64,000 bases of DNA. Source: Cohnella herbarum (GTDB taxonomy: Bacteria > Bacillota > Bacilli > Paenibacillales > Paenibacillaceae). Position numbers and translations under genes: made by a program. The stretch lies in contig NZ_CP051680.1 in assembly GCF_012849095.1 (NCBI RefSeq), forward strand, positions 6,010,001 through 6,074,000, in the 5' to 3' direction. Under the pieces are notes generated by a model. That model did no database searches and had not been told where the DNA came from. It worked only from the letters and a program-made list of their open reading frames with translations. Numbering within the stretch: position 1 is the first letter of the stretch; every line of letters starts with the position of its first letter. Below are positions 19,033 to 28,459 of this stretch, in pieces.

Positions 19033-19992
19033 ATGTACAGCAGCAGCAGCAGTAAGCTACGTATTTTTTCGGGATCATCCAATCCGTTATTGGCAGGGAA
19101 AATTGCCGAGAACCTCGGTATGCCGCTTGGGAAAATTAAACTTTCCCGATTTAAGAGCGGTGAAGTGTACGTTCACTATGAGGAAACGATTCGCAATTGC
19201 GATGTCTTCCTGGTTCAGTCGTTGTCCCACCCAATCAATGACTATTTCGTTGAATTGCTGGTCATGATTGACGCTGCCAAAAGGGCATCCGCCCGTACCA
19301 TTAATGTCGTGCTGCCGTATTACGGCTACGCCCGTCAAGAACGGAAAGCCGCTCCCCGCGAGCCTATTTCCGCTAAGATGGTTGCCGACGTATTAACGAC
19401 GGTAGGTGCTCACCGGATTATTACGATTGATCTGCATGCCCCGGCAATACAAGGTTTCTTCAATATTCCGGTCGATCATCTGACAGCACTGGATTTAATC
19501 AGCGATTATTTGAAATCCAAGAACATTCGCAACCCTGTTGTCGTATCTCCAGATGCGGGGCGGGCTTCTACAGCCGAGAAGCTGGCGAGCCAATTGGATT
19601 GTTCCTTTGCTATCATGATCAAGAAACGTCCTGCACATAATGAGTCCGTTATTACTCATGTTATCGGAGATGTAGAAGGCTGCACGCCGATCATTATCGA
19701 AGATATGATCGATACAGGAACGACGATCGTGAACGTCGTGGAAGGCTTGAAGGAACGTGGTGCGGAAGACGTCTATGTGTGCGCGACCCATCCATTGTTC
19801 TCGGGCCCCGCCCTTCAACGGTTAGACCATCCGAACATCAAGGAAGTCGTCGTAACCGACTCCATCCTGCTGCCGGAAGATCGTTCCTCGCGCTTCAAAG
19901 TCATTACGGTTGCTCCGATGTTAGCCGAAGCCACGCGCATTATTATGGAGGGCGGCTCGATCAGTACGCTCTTTAAGAACGCAGGGGTTTAG
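19033..19992 (+). CDS. prs: ribose-phosphate pyrophosphokinase, divergent form
   Basis: A 319-residue PRPP synthetase. The N-terminal half is standard: YYGYARQERKAAPREPISAKM and TIDLHAPAIQGFFNIPVDHL. The C-terminal half is less so: the usual SPDxGGVxRAR motif reads SPDAGRASTAEKLA, and the segment after it is IKKRPAHNES instead of a KRRP type. The PRPP loop EDMIDTGTTI is intact. Start is the ATG at 19033 after TTGGAGGGG; the ATG at 19000 lacks a ribosome site. PRPP is the HisG substrate, so the position after the his operon makes sense. A second, standard prs may exist elsewhere in the genome. Confidence 0.88.
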   Translation: MYSSSSSKLRIFSGSSNPLLAGKIAENLGMPLGKIKLSRFKSGEVYVHYEETIRNCDVFLVQSLSHPINDYFVELLVMIDAAKRASARTINVVLPYYGYARQERKAAPREPISAKMVADVLTTVGAHRIITIDLHAPAIQGFFNIPVDHLTALDLISDYLKSKNIRNPVVVSPDAGRASTAEKLASQLDCSFAIMIKKRPAHNESVITHVIGDVEGCTPIIIEDMIDTGTTIVNVVEGLKERGAEDVYVCATHPLFSGPALQRLDHPNIKEVVVTDSILLPEDRSSRFKVITVAPMLAEATRIIMEGGSISTLFKNAGV

Positions 19993-20030
19993 GAACATTT
20001 TGGACCGTTCCAAGCAAATAACGATTAGTG

Positions 20031-20063
20031 AAGACCGTCAGGAACGTCCTGGCGGTCTTTGGT
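20031..20063 (+). terminator. prs terminator
   Basis: A 13-bp stem with one G-U pair (AAGACCGTCAGGA/TCCTGGCGGTCTT), ACG loop and a short T run. Confidence 0.75.
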
Positions 20064-20164
20064 ATTCATCGCGCCACCGGGAAATTGGCCAGTACGACAT
20101 AAGAGACTGAATTGGGCAAAGCGAAGTCGTTATGATGGATTTATTTTATGGTTCGCTCAGGCTG

Positions 20165-20173
20165 TGTTATAAT
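20165..20173 (+). promoter_or_regulatory. extended -10 promoter of yvcD-trxB
   Basis: TGTTATAAT is a perfect extended -10, 43 bp before the yvcD ATG. The reading frame upstream of this point therefore cannot be part of the protein made from this promoter. Confidence 0.7.
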
Positions 20174-20216
20174 CTTGGTTGATGGAGTTCCAGAACAACT
20201 AGGAGGTGCCTTGCCG

Positions 20217-21947
20217 ATGAGTCAGCGGAAGCGTGCGGCCCAGAACCGACGACCTAAAGTAATCCCGATGCGTCTGGACGCTACTTTCTTCTTTGAACGC
20301 GCCGTGCAGTCGCTGGATCGTTACCACTACGACAAGGCACTTAAATATTTTCGCCGTGCTGTGGAGTACGAACCGGAAAACCCGGTGAACCATTGCAATA
20401 TGGCAGGCATTCTGTCGGAGATGGGCCGTTACGAGGAGTCGAACGTTATTCTTCGTTCCGTGTTGGATCAGATCGATCCCGCCATGACGGAGTGTTATTA
20501 CTATTTAGCCAATAACTACGCCAATATGGAATTGTTCGAAGCCGCGGAAGAGGCGCTTGTCCGGTATCTGGAGAACGATGTCGAAGGGCAATTCCTCGAC
20601 GAGTCGGACGAGCTGCTCGACCTGCTCAATTACGAACTGAACCGGCCGACGAAGCTGGTGACCATTAAGGCGAAAGAAAACATATACGCGCATGACAAAG
20701 CCCGCGAGCTGTTGGAAGCAGGACATTTTGCGGAAGCGGTCAAGATGCTCGAAGAAATTATCGGGAGAGAACCGGATTTTCTCGCGGCAAGGAATAACTT
20801 GGGGCTGGCATACTACTATATGGGACTGTTCGAGAAATCGGTCGTCACCATTACGGAGGTGCTCGAAGCGGAGCCGGGCAATCTGCACGCGCTGTGCAAT
20901 CTGGCGATCTTCTACCAGCATTCGAACCAAGACGGTCCTCTGCAGGCGTTGATCGAGAAGCTCAATAAAACGGTGCCGTTTCATCCCGAGCACGTATTTA
21001 AGATGGCGACGACCCTCGGTATCGTGGGGGAGCACCGCGAAGCGTATAACCATTTCCGGCGCTTGTTGAGAACGGGCGAGCTATCGGGCGAACCGAGCTT
21101 GCACCATTTCGCCGCGGTGGCCGCCGTGAATCTGCAACGCTTCGACGATGCGGAGAAGCATTGGAAGCATGCGGAGAAGTTGGATAGCGAATCACCCGTG
21201 CCTTCGTTTTATTTGCGCAGGCTGGAGAAAGTAAGAACGGGCGAAGAAAGTCCGCCGACGCATTATCACTACCATCTGCCGTTCGAAGAGCAATTCCGGG
21301 AATGGGAGCACAGTCCGGGACAAGTGACGGAAGCGTTGAAGCGGGATCCGCTTATCCGTTCTTCCTTCTTCTGGGCTCTCCGTCATGGAGATCGCCATAC
21401 GAAGGTTCAGGTCATTCAGGCGTTGGGACTCGTTGCGGACGAGGAAGTCATCGAAGCGCTGAAAGCTTTCCTGATCGATGCGGACGAAGAGGATGAACTG
21501 AAGCGGGTGGCCGTTCTTGTGCTGCGTTCGATCGGCGTGCAGGATTCGCTGACCGTAACGTTCAGCGGGCGAACGCTTACGCTTGAAGCTAGGCGCAAGT
21601 CGGCTAAACTGCCGGTCTGGGACAGCGCGTGGCAAACGGTGCTGGAACATGCGCTCGAAGGCATGTCCGGGCGATACGACGTCGTGCAGCAGCACGATAT
21701 GATGACCTTATGGGTCGATTACTTATCGCGCGTGTACCCTGAAGTTCCGAAGCTCCATAAATCGACCGGTTGGGCGGCGGCATTGGAATATTGGACGGCT
21801 AAGATGCACCGCAGAACGGTAACGTACTCGGATTTGGTCAATCGCTATGGCGTTTCCCAGGCCAGTATCAGCCGTTATGCCAATCGGATTGACGAAGCTT
21901 GCGGTATTCGGGAGAAGCTAGACTTAACGACACCTTCATTTCACTAA
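20217..21947 (+). CDS. yvcD: tetratricopeptide-repeat protein (YvcD-like)
   Basis: A 576-residue soluble protein with an N-terminal array of TPR units from about residue 20 to 280 (for example ALKYFRRAVEYEPENPVNHC, AEEALVRYLEND, ARNNLGLAYYYMGLFEKS, ALCNLAIFYQ). A middle segment resembles a HEAT-like stretch (VQVIQALGLVADEEVIEALKAFL). The C-terminal 60 residues (TYSDLVNRYGVSQASISRYANRIDE) look like a helix-turn-helix. It lies upstream of trxB, as yvcD does in Bacillus. Function unknown; TPRs imply protein binding. Start is the ATG at 20217, 10 nt after AGGAGG; a TTG at 20211 is possible. Confidence 0.78.
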   Translation: MSQRKRAAQNRRPKVIPMRLDATFFFERAVQSLDRYHYDKALKYFRRAVEYEPENPVNHCNMAGILSEMGRYEESNVILRSVLDQIDPAMTECYYYLANNYANMELFEAAEEALVRYLENDVEGQFLDESDELLDLLNYELNRPTKLVTIKAKENIYAHDKARELLEAGHFAEAVKMLEEIIGREPDFLAARNNLGLAYYYMGLFEKSVVTITEVLEAEPGNLHALCNLAIFYQHSNQDGPLQALIEKLNKTVPFHPEHVFKMATTLGIVGEHREAYNHFRRLLRTGELSGEPSLHHFAAVAAVNLQRFDDAEKHWKHAEKLDSESPVPSFYLRRLEKVRTGEESPPTHYHYHLPFEEQFREWEHSPGQVTEALKRDPLIRSSFFWALRHGDRHTKVQVIQALGLVADEEVIEALKAFLIDADEEDELKRVAVLVLRSIGVQDSLTVTFSGRTLTLEARRKSAKLPVWDSAWQTVLEHALEGMSGRYDVVQQHDMMTLWVDYLSRVYPEVPKLHKSTGWAAALEYWTAKMHRRTVTYSDLVNRYGVSQASISRYANRIDEACGIREKLDLTTPSFH

Positions 21948-21975
21948 ATAGAAGCGCACCTAGGAGGAACGAACG

Positions 21976-22923
21976 ATGCACAAAACGATCGTAATCGGAA
22001 CAGGACCAGCCGGACTTACGGCTGCTATTTACTTGGCTCGGGCGAACTTGTCCCCGTTAGTCATCGAAGGGCCGGAGCCTGGCGGTCAACTGACGACAAC
22101 GACGGAAGTCGAGAATTTCCCCGGATTTCCGGAAGGAATCATGGGTCCTGACTTAATGGCGAACATGCGCAAGCAAGCGGAACGGTTCGGCGCGGAATTC
22201 CGCACGGGCTGGATTAACAAAGTGGACACGTCGAAACGTCCGTTCACGCTCTCTCTGGAAGGCGGAGAGACGCTGCAAGCGGAAACTTTGATTATTTCCA
22301 CGGGAGCTTCCGCCAAATATATGGGGATTCCTGGGGAGAAAGACAACGTAGGACGCGGCGTTAGCACGTGCGCGACTTGCGACGGATTTTTCTTCCGCGG
22401 CAAGAAAATCATCGTTGTCGGGGGCGGAGATTCGGCTATGGAGGAAGCGAACTTCCTGACTCGGTTCGCTTCGGAAGTTACCCTGGTCCATCGTCGCGAT
22501 GAGATGAGAGCGTCTAAGATCATGCAGGACCGGGCTCGCGAGAACAACAAAATTTTGTGGGGTTTAAACAAAACTCCTATAGAGGTTGTCTCCGGACCGC
22601 TTGGCGTTACAGGATTAAAAGTTCGTAACAACGAAACCGGCGAGGAAGAGGTCATCGATACGCAAGGATTGTTCGTCGCTATCGGACATACGCCGAATAC
22701 GAAGTTCCTCGATAATCAGATCGAGACGGATGAGCTCGGGTATATCAAAGTAAAGCCGGGCACGACGGAAACGAATATTCCGGGCATATTCGCATGCGGA
22801 GACGTTCAGGATCATAAATATCGTCAAGCGATCACCGCTGCCGGAAGCGGCTGCATGGCCGCTCTGGATTGCGAGAAGTTTATGGAAGGCTCCGCCGTTC
22901 ACGACTGGAGCCAGTCGCTTTAA
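21976..22923 (+). CDS. trxB: thioredoxin reductase
   Basis: A 315-residue low-molecular-weight TrxB that passes electrons from NADPH through FAD to thioredoxin. The FAD fold is GTGPAGLTAAIYLA (residues 8-21), the redox pair C132/C135 is in TCATCDGFFF, the NADPH fold is GGGDSAMEEANFL followed by VHRRDEMRAS, and the second FAD block is GIFACGDVQDHKYRQAITAAGSG. AGGAGG precedes the ATG by 8 nt, and it is 28 bp after yvcD. Confidence 0.97.
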   Translation: MHKTIVIGTGPAGLTAAIYLARANLSPLVIEGPEPGGQLTTTTEVENFPGFPEGIMGPDLMANMRKQAERFGAEFRTGWINKVDTSKRPFTLSLEGGETLQAETLIISTGASAKYMGIPGEKDNVGRGVSTCATCDGFFFRGKKIIVVGGGDSAMEEANFLTRFASEVTLVHRRDEMRASKIMQDRARENNKILWGLNKTPIEVVSGPLGVTGLKVRNNETGEEEVIDTQGLFVAIGHTPNTKFLDNQIETDELGYIKVKPGTTETNIPGIFACGDVQDHKYRQAITAAGSGCMAALDCEKFMEGSAVHDWSQSL

Positions 22924-23010
22924 TACGAAGTACAACGCCGTCCTATGGGCGGCGATGCCATTATAACGCTTTGATTTAACAACATTATTTTCTATGAGGT
23001 GTCGACAAAA

Positions 23011-23964
23011 ATGTCAGAATCGTTGTTCGTAGGCGTTGATTTGGGTGGAACCGCAATTAAGGTCGGCTTGTGCAATTCGGCGGGGGAACTGCTCCGTAAG
23101 TATGAAGGACCAACGCAAGCTGCCGATGGGGCGGACGCCGTATTATCCAATATTGCGACCTATGTCAAAGAACTCGTAACTCCGGGAACGCCGGAATGGG
23201 ATGCCGTCCAAGGAGTAGGGATTGGGATCGCAGGGTTTCTGAATATTCCGGAGGGGATCATCGACTTCTCGCCGAACCTTCCCTTCAAGGATGTGCCGGT
23301 CAAGCAGATCATGGAAGAGAAGATCGGCAAGCCGGTCAAGATCAATAATGACGCCAACGTGGCCGCTCTAGGGGAAGCTTGGGGAGGCGCGGGCAAGAAC
23401 GTGCCCAATGTCGTGTGTTACACGTTGGGAACGGGAGTCGGCGGCGGCATTATTCTGAACGATCGGCTAATCGAAGGATCCGCGGGTATGGCAGGAGAGT
23501 TGGGCCACATTTCCATCGTGGCCGACCTCGAAGCGATCCAATGCGGTTGCGGCAAAATGGGCTGCTTGGAGACGGTGTCGTCGGCGACCGGAATTATTCG
23601 GATGGCCAACGATGCGGTAAGCAGGGGAGATCGGACGTCGCTGACGTTCGTGGAAGGCGAGATTACGGCCAAAGACGTCATCGATGCCGCGAAGGGCGGA
23701 GACGAAGTCTCTCAGCGTATCGTCAGCAGAGCGGCCTTCTATCTGGGTAAATCAATGGCGGCGGTCGCCGTAGTGGTCAATCCTCAGCGATTCATCATTG
23801 GCGGAGGGGTAAGCAAAGCCGGGGAGTTCCTCTTCTCGCAAATTCGCGAGGTGTTCGACAAACTTACGCCGGACAATGCCCGTAAGGGAGTCCAAATCGT
23901 AGCGGCTGAGTTGGGCAACGACGCTGGGGTCGTTGGAGCGGCGGGATTGTTCCTACGCGCATAA
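23011..23964 (+). CDS. glcK: ROK-family glucokinase
   Basis: A 317-residue ROK kinase that phosphorylates free glucose with ATP. The phosphate motif GVDLGGTAIKVGL is at residues 9-21. The ROK signature includes GHISIV and the zinc-binding CGCGKMGCLE. The substrate block NNDANVAALGEAWGGAGK is intact. I use the ATG at 23011 after GAGGTG; an in-frame GTG lies inside that site. A short hairpin without a T run precedes it (22936-22954). Glucose rather than another sugar is the family-based call. Confidence 0.92.
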   Translation: MSESLFVGVDLGGTAIKVGLCNSAGELLRKYEGPTQAADGADAVLSNIATYVKELVTPGTPEWDAVQGVGIGIAGFLNIPEGIIDFSPNLPFKDVPVKQIMEEKIGKPVKINNDANVAALGEAWGGAGKNVPNVVCYTLGTGVGGGIILNDRLIEGSAGMAGELGHISIVADLEAIQCGCGKMGCLETVSSATGIIRMANDAVSRGDRTSLTFVEGEITAKDVIDAAKGGDEVSQRIVSRAAFYLGKSMAAVAVVVNPQRFIIGGGVSKAGEFLFSQIREVFDKLTPDNARKGVQIVAAELGNDAGVVGAAGLFLRA

Positions 23965-24042
23965 TTGAAGCAGGCGCCCGGCTCCGCGCTCACAAGGCGG
24001 GTCGGGCGTTCTTGCGTTAAAGATACTGGGGGAGGGGAAAGC

Positions 24043-24933
24043 ATGGATACGATAACGACTCAGCCGACGCTCGTGATCATCACGGGGATGTCGGGTGCGG
24101 GAAAAACCATTGCCGTGCAAAGCCTCGAGGACTTGGGTTTTTTTTGCGTCGATAATTTGCCTCCCGTACTCATACCGAAATTCGCGGAACTCATCGAACA
24201 ATCGCAAGGCCGGATCGCTAAAGTGGCTTTGGTTATAGACTTGAGGGGGCGAGAGTTTTTTACGGCCTTATCCGAGTCTCTTAATCATATTCGCGAGCAT
24301 TACACGTTTCAGTACGAGATTCTGTTCCTGGATGCAACGGATTCGGTACTCGTGCAGAGGTACAAGGAAAGCAGGCGCCGACATCCTCTTGCCCCAGATG
24401 GGCTACCGCTTGACGGCATACATTCGGAGCGGAAATTGCTGGAGGATCTGAAGGGCTGGGCGTCCCAGGTCATCGATACGAGCAGCCTTAAACCGGCGGC
24501 GTTAAAGGAAAAGATCATCGGGCGATTTACGAATTTGGATCGCAACAATATTAATATTAACGTCACATCGTTCGGATTTAAGTACGGGGTGCCTATCGAC
24601 GCGGACTTGATCTTCGACGTACGGTTTCTGCCTAATCCGCACTATATCGAGAACCTTCGTCCGAAGACGGGGGTAGAACCGGAAGTGTACGACTATGTCA
24701 TGAAATGGCCGGAAACGCAGACGTTCCTTACCAAGCTGCTCGATATGCTGCAATATTTAATTCCGTTGTACCATAAAGAAGGCAAAAGCCAAGTCGTGAT
24801 CGGAATCGGGTGTACCGGGGGCAAACACCGTTCCGTTGCTTTGGCTGAGTACTTGGGTCGCAGACTGGGTTCCAGCGATACAGAATTGGTGAGAGTGAGC
24901 CATCGCGATTCCGAACGCGATCGGCAAAGCTGA
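24043..24933 (+). CDS. rapZ: RNase adapter / nucleotide-binding protein RapZ (YvcJ)
   Basis: A 296-residue P-loop protein. The Walker A GMSGAGKT is at residues 15-22, and the family C-terminal block [19 protein letters not shown] is intact. In E. coli RapZ controls GlmZ decay; in Bacillus YvcJ is a GTP-hydrolysing protein linked to competence. The start is the ATG at 24043, 5 nt after GGGGGAGGGGAA; the frame is open further upstream without conserved sequence. It is followed by yvcK and whiA, the standard trio. Confidence 0.94.
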   Translation: MDTITTQPTLVIITGMSGAGKTIAVQSLEDLGFFCVDNLPPVLIPKFAELIEQSQGRIAKVALVIDLRGREFFTALSESLNHIREHYTFQYEILFLDATDSVLVQRYKESRRRHPLAPDGLPLDGIHSERKLLEDLKGWASQVIDTSSLKPAALKEKIIGRFTNLDRNNININVTSFGFKYGVPIDADLIFDVRFLPNPHYIENLRPKTGVEPEVYDYVMKWPETQTFLTKLLDMLQYLIPLYHKEGKSQVVIGIGCTGGKHRSVALAEYLGRRLGSSDTELVRVSHRDSERDRQS

Positions 24934-24942
24934 GGTGCGGTG

Positions 24943-25938
24943 ATGGCGATAAAACAGCAGCCTACCCTCTCCCGCAAGCCGCGTATCGTCGTAATCGGCG
25001 GCGGTACGGGCTTATCCGTCATGTTACGCGGGCTTAAGCAGAAGCCGCTTGATATTACGGCAATCGTAACGGTCGCGGACGACGGGGGAAGCTCCGGCAT
25101 TCTGCGCGAAGAGCTGCAGATCCCTCCTCCGGGGGATATTCGTAACGTATTGTCCGCGATGGCGGATACGGAGCCCTTGCTAGCCGAGGTGCTTAAGTAT
25201 CGTTTCAGCAACGGAACCGGATTGGCCGGGCATAGTTTAGGCAATCTAATCCTAGCGGCGATGACCGATATTACCGGGGATTTCGTTACGGGAATTACCG
25301 AGTTGAGCCGGATCTTCGCGGTTCGGGGACGCGTGCTTCCGGCGGCGAATCATGCGATCGTGCTGAAGGCGGAGATGGAAGACGGCTCGATCGTCGTGGG
25401 GGAATCCACGATACCTAAGTCGGGGTTGGCGATACGCAAAGTATTCATCGAGCCTGCGGACGTAGAGGCGTTGCCGGAAGCCGTTCAAGCGTTACGCGAA
25501 GCGGATGCGATCTTAATCGGTCCTGGCAGCTTATATACGAGCATTATTCCGAATTTGATCGTGCCTAAGCTTGCGGAGGCGATTATCCAATCGGACGCCG
25601 TGAAGCTCTTCGTGTGCAATGTCATGACCCAGCCGGGAGAAACCGACAATTATTCCGTCAGCGACCATTTGGCGGCGGTTCATGCCCATATCGGGCATCA
25701 TTTGTTCGATTACGTGATCGTGAACGATGGGGAAATCCCACCGCAGGTTCAGAATTTATACGCGGAAAAAGGCTCAACGGCGGTACATCTCGATTTGGAA
25801 GAAGTTACGCGGCGCGGTTATAAGGTCATTGCGGATACTCTAGTTTTGTTCAGGACTTATTTACGTCATGACGCAGCCAAGTTAAGCGATCATATTTATC
25901 ATCTGGTCGAAGATTGGATGTTGCGAAAGGAGGGATAA
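24943..25938 (+). CDS. yvcK: gluconeogenesis/cell-envelope regulator YvcK (GlmR), CofD-like
   Basis: A 331-residue CofD-fold protein. [44 protein letters not shown] and [16 protein letters not shown] are the family hallmarks. In Bacillus, YvcK/GlmR binds UDP-GlcNAc and steers carbon to peptidoglycan precursors during growth on gluconeogenic sources. ATG at 24943 lies 5 nt after GAGGTG. Together with hprK and crh in this window it makes a carbon-control cluster. Confidence 0.95.
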   Translation: MAIKQQPTLSRKPRIVVIGGGTGLSVMLRGLKQKPLDITAIVTVADDGGSSGILREELQIPPPGDIRNVLSAMADTEPLLAEVLKYRFSNGTGLAGHSLGNLILAAMTDITGDFVTGITELSRIFAVRGRVLPAANHAIVLKAEMEDGSIVVGESTIPKSGLAIRKVFIEPADVEALPEAVQALREADAILIGPGSLYTSIIPNLIVPKLAEAIIQSDAVKLFVCNVMTQPGETDNYSVSDHLAAVHAHIGHHLFDYVIVNDGEIPPQVQNLYAEKGSTAVHLDLEEVTRRGYKVIADTLVLFRTYLRHDAAKLSDHIYHLVEDWMLRKEG

Positions 25939-25942
25939 AGGC

Positions 25943-26878
25943 ATGTCGTTCGCGGCGCTAACGAAGAAGGAATTGACTCTGCTCGAAACCGAGAACTGCT
26001 GCGAGAAAGCGGAACTGTCGGCATTGATTAGGATGAACGGAACGATAGCGTTGTCGAATAAGCGCGTCGTACTGGATATAGCCACAGAGAATGCCGCGAT
26101 TTCGCGCCGGATGTACACCCTTCTTAAGCGGCATTTTACGGTCGTGACCGAACTCCTCGTTCGTAAAAAAATGCGGCTCAAAAAAAACAACGTATACGTC
26201 GTAAGAGTACCCGCGGGTGCGGAAGCGATCTTAAACGATTTGTCGATCGTCTCCGAAGGGTTCCTGTTCCATCCGAGCATCGATAAAAACTTGATTCGCA
26301 AGCCCTGCTGCAAGAAGGCTTATTTACGCGGAGCGTTCCTGGCAGGGGGCTCCGTCAACAATCCGGAAGGCTCGTCCTACCATCTAGAGATCGCATCGAT
26401 GTACGAGGAGCATTGTCAGGCATTGGTGGACCTCGCAAATAAATTTCATCTGAACGCGCGGTTTATCGAGCGTAAAAAAGGCTTTATTCTGTATATTAAG
26501 GAAGGCGAGAAAATCATCGAGTTCCTTAGTATCATCGGCGCTCATCAAGCGCTGTTCAAATTCGAGGACGTCCGCATCATGCGGGATATGCGCAACTCCG
26601 TAAATCGGATCGTAAACTGCGAGACGGCCAACCTGAACAAAACGATCGGGGCGGCGGTCAGACAGATCGATAATATTAAGTTACTCGTGAAAGAGGTGGG
26701 CTTGCACAATTTGCCCGATAAGCTTCGCGAAGTGGCCGAAGTGAGGCTTCAGCACCCGGATATTAACTTGAAGGAAGTCGGTGATCTGCTTAAAGGGCAG
26801 GTCAGCAAATCCGGGGTAAACCACCGGCTGCGCAAGCTTGATGAATGGGCTGAAAAAATCCGGAATGGCGGCGCATAA
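25943..26878 (+). CDS. whiA: DNA-binding protein WhiA
   Basis: A 311-residue WhiA. The N-terminal two-thirds has the degenerate LAGLIDADG-type homing endonuclease fold ([25 protein letters not shown]). The C-terminal helix-turn-helix is in [20 protein letters not shown]...GVNHRLRKL. In Bacillus WhiA binds DNA and affects division and nucleoid segregation; in Streptomyces it is a sporulation regulator. AAGGAGGG precedes the ATG, 4 bp after yvcK. Confidence 0.96.
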   Translation: MSFAALTKKELTLLETENCCEKAELSALIRMNGTIALSNKRVVLDIATENAAISRRMYTLLKRHFTVVTELLVRKKMRLKKNNVYVVRVPAGAEAILNDLSIVSEGFLFHPSIDKNLIRKPCCKKAYLRGAFLAGGSVNNPEGSSYHLEIASMYEEHCQALVDLANKFHLNARFIERKKGFILYIKEGEKIIEFLSIIGAHQALFKFEDVRIMRDMRNSVNRIVNCETANLNKTIGAAVRQIDNIKLLVKEVGLHNLPDKLREVAEVRLQHPDINLKEVGDLLKGQVSKSGVNHRLRKLDEWAEKIRNGGA

Positions 26879-26905
26879 AGCGTATGGCGCATTTGTTCGA
26901 ATCAA

Positions 26906-26954
26906 TGTTATAATAGACAAGAAACTGTAGCACGGGGGTCCCGATTAGCGGGAC
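26906..26954 (+). promoter_or_regulatory. crh promoter and leader hairpin
   Basis: TGTTATAAT at 26906-26914 is a perfect extended -10. A GTCCCG/CGGGAC hairpin at 26938-26954 falls in the resulting leader, 26 bp before the crh ATG. It has no T run, so it is not a terminator. It may be an mRNA stabiliser or regulatory hairpin. Confidence 0.55.
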
Positions 26955-26980
26955 GAACAAAGATAGGGGGTATCCGGTCC

Positions 26981-27250
26981 ATGACGAGACAGCCGGTGGT
27001 AGTTCGGCTTAAAACGGGTCTTCACGCCAGACCGGCGGCACTATTCGTGCAAGAAGCCAATAAATTCTCCTCTGACGTCTTTGTAGAGAAGGATGAGAAG
27101 AAAGTTAACGCGAAGAGCATCATGGGAATTATGAGCTTGGCGATCAGCTCGGGTACGGAAGTCGCGATCAGCGCGGAAGGTTCCGACGCAGAGCAAGCTG
27201 TAACCGCTTTAGTGCAGCTTGTAAGCAAAGAAGAGCTAGAGAACCAATAA
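26981..27250 (+). CDS. crh: HPr-family protein in the Crh position, with His15
   Basis: An 89-residue HPr-like protein at the crh locus after whiA. The Ser46 site is intact (VNAKSIMGIMSL), so it should be an HprK target and CcpA co-effector. Unlike Bacillus Crh, where residue 15 is Gln, this one has His15 in TGLHARPAA, the site Enzyme I phosphorylates in real HPr. It may therefore still take part in sugar PTS transfer. The C-terminal extension past residue 80 is as in Crh. GGGGG precedes the ATG. Confidence 0.88.
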   Translation: MTRQPVVVRLKTGLHARPAALFVQEANKFSSDVFVEKDEKKVNAKSIMGIMSLAISSGTEVAISAEGSDAEQAVTALVQLVSKEELENQ

Positions 27251-27265
27251 GTGACTTTTGTAAAG

Positions 27266-27286
27266 AGCCCCTTTAAGGGGTTTTTT
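27266..27286 (+). terminator. crh terminator
   Basis: A 7-bp stem with one G-U pair (AGCCCCT/AGGGGTT), a TTA loop and six T. Confidence 0.88.
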
Positions 27287-27363
27287 GCATTTTTAAACAA
27301 AAGGTGAAACATTTGGGTGGCGAAGTGCGTCTTAAGGTCAAACATTCGAAAGGGGTTTGGATC

Positions 27364-28134
27364 ATGAAACAAAAAACGCTGCAAATTATGATGGTAGCGA
27401 TGGCGGTAGTCGTAGTGGGTTGGATTGGATTCGGAAGAGGGGAGGGCGATGTCGTGTCTGCTGAATCATTGCCGGCGGCAACTACCCAGCCGTATACGGT
27501 TACGGTTGGGGCTAGCGGATCGATCATGGTTGAGCCCGATGTGGCGTACTTAAATTTGGCAGTAGAAACTCGCGGGGCGAAAGCGACGGAAGCGCAACAA
27601 TCCAATGCGGACAAATTCGCGGGCGTTGAGAAGACTTTGTACGAGAAGTTCGGAATTGATAAGAAGGACGTGAAGACGACCGGATTTGACGTCCAACCGG
27701 AATACAATTATACGGAGAAGGACGGTCAAGTCCTTAAAGGATACATCGCCGTGCATTCCATTCAAGTGACTTACCGGAAACTTCCGGAAATCGGCAAGCT
27801 GTTCGATGCGTTAACCGCTTCCGGGGCGAACCGTCTGAACGGCGTGCAATTCTCTACGGAGAAAAAGGAGCAATACGAGCTAGACGCGCTGAAGAAGGCT
27901 ATGGACAACGCTGCGGCGAAAGCTGGCGTGCTAGCGACATCGGCTAAACGTCAGCTCAAAGGCGTAATGAACATCGTTCAAGGCGACGTACAGAACAGAC
28001 CCGTGATGTATGCTAATGAAATGGCGAGTGTTCAGATGAAGGCGATGGCCGATAGCGCAGGCGCTTCCTCTTCGGTACAATCCGGTCAGATCGAGATCAG
28101 CACGACGGTGTCCGTTCAATACGAGATGCAATAA
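27364..28134 (+). CDS. secreted SIMPL (DUF541) domain protein
   Basis: A 256-residue exported protein. An N-terminal signal peptide (residues 1 to about 34, hydrophobic core MMVAMAVVVVGWIG) precedes a SIMPL/DUF541 domain: TVGASGSIMVEPDVAYLNLAVETRGAKATEAQ and QVTYRKLPEIGKLFDAL. Family members include E. coli YggE and the periplasmic BP26 of Brucella; their role is not clear, with links to oxidative stress. I use the ATG at 27364 after GAAAGGGG; the frame is open to 27304 without a good ribosome site. Confidence 0.85.
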   Translation: MKQKTLQIMMVAMAVVVVGWIGFGRGEGDVVSAESLPAATTQPYTVTVGASGSIMVEPDVAYLNLAVETRGAKATEAQQSNADKFAGVEKTLYEKFGIDKKDVKTTGFDVQPEYNYTEKDGQVLKGYIAVHSIQVTYRKLPEIGKLFDALTASGANRLNGVQFSTEKKEQYELDALKKAMDNAAAKAGVLATSAKRQLKGVMNIVQGDVQNRPVMYANEMASVQMKAMADSAGASSSVQSGQIEISTTVSVQYEMQ

Positions 28135-28228
28135 GCGGGTTGAGGTTGATGTAGCGTGGCTGGTAAGAGAGGAAATGAACGTATAGTTTGTGCCAGTCGT
28201 AAGTGTTAGTGTGGAGGCGACTGGAGTG

Positions 28229-28256
28229 AAGAGACGGGCTTAGTCCCGTCTCTTTT
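28229..28256 (+). terminator. terminator after the SIMPL gene
   Basis: A perfect 10-bp stem (AAGAGACGGG/CCCGTCTCTT) with a 6-nt loop and T run. Confidence 0.85.
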
Positions 28257-28408
28257 GCGTGCTTGAATCGTTCCTGCAGGCAAGCTCATGCGGTATGCGA
28301 TCGAAATTGTGCCAGCACCCGACGCACACGCGGCTGGGAGAGGTACGCGAACCGAAATAACCCGTCGCAGCCAGATAGAATTTGCCATTCCATCCTGTGA
28401 ATAAATAA
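28257..28408. other. intergenic stretch without recognised feature
   Basis: Between the SIMPL and sda terminators. Short reading frames exist on the minus strand but have no ribosome site and no family resemblance. I see nothing to annotate. Confidence 0.5.
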
Positions 28409-28433
28409 ACCGTCATCCATAAAGGATAACGGT
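28409..28433 (-). terminator. sda terminator
   Basis: A 10-bp stem with one mismatch (ACCGTTATCC/GGATGACGGT as read on the minus strand) followed by a T-rich tail. Confidence 0.6.
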
Positions 28434-28459
28434 CAAGGTATGGGAATCATCGATGTGGA

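Noticed and set aside
22936..22954. Hairpin between trxB and glcK as a terminator
   Set aside because: An 8-bp stem is present but there is no T run; kept only as a remark.
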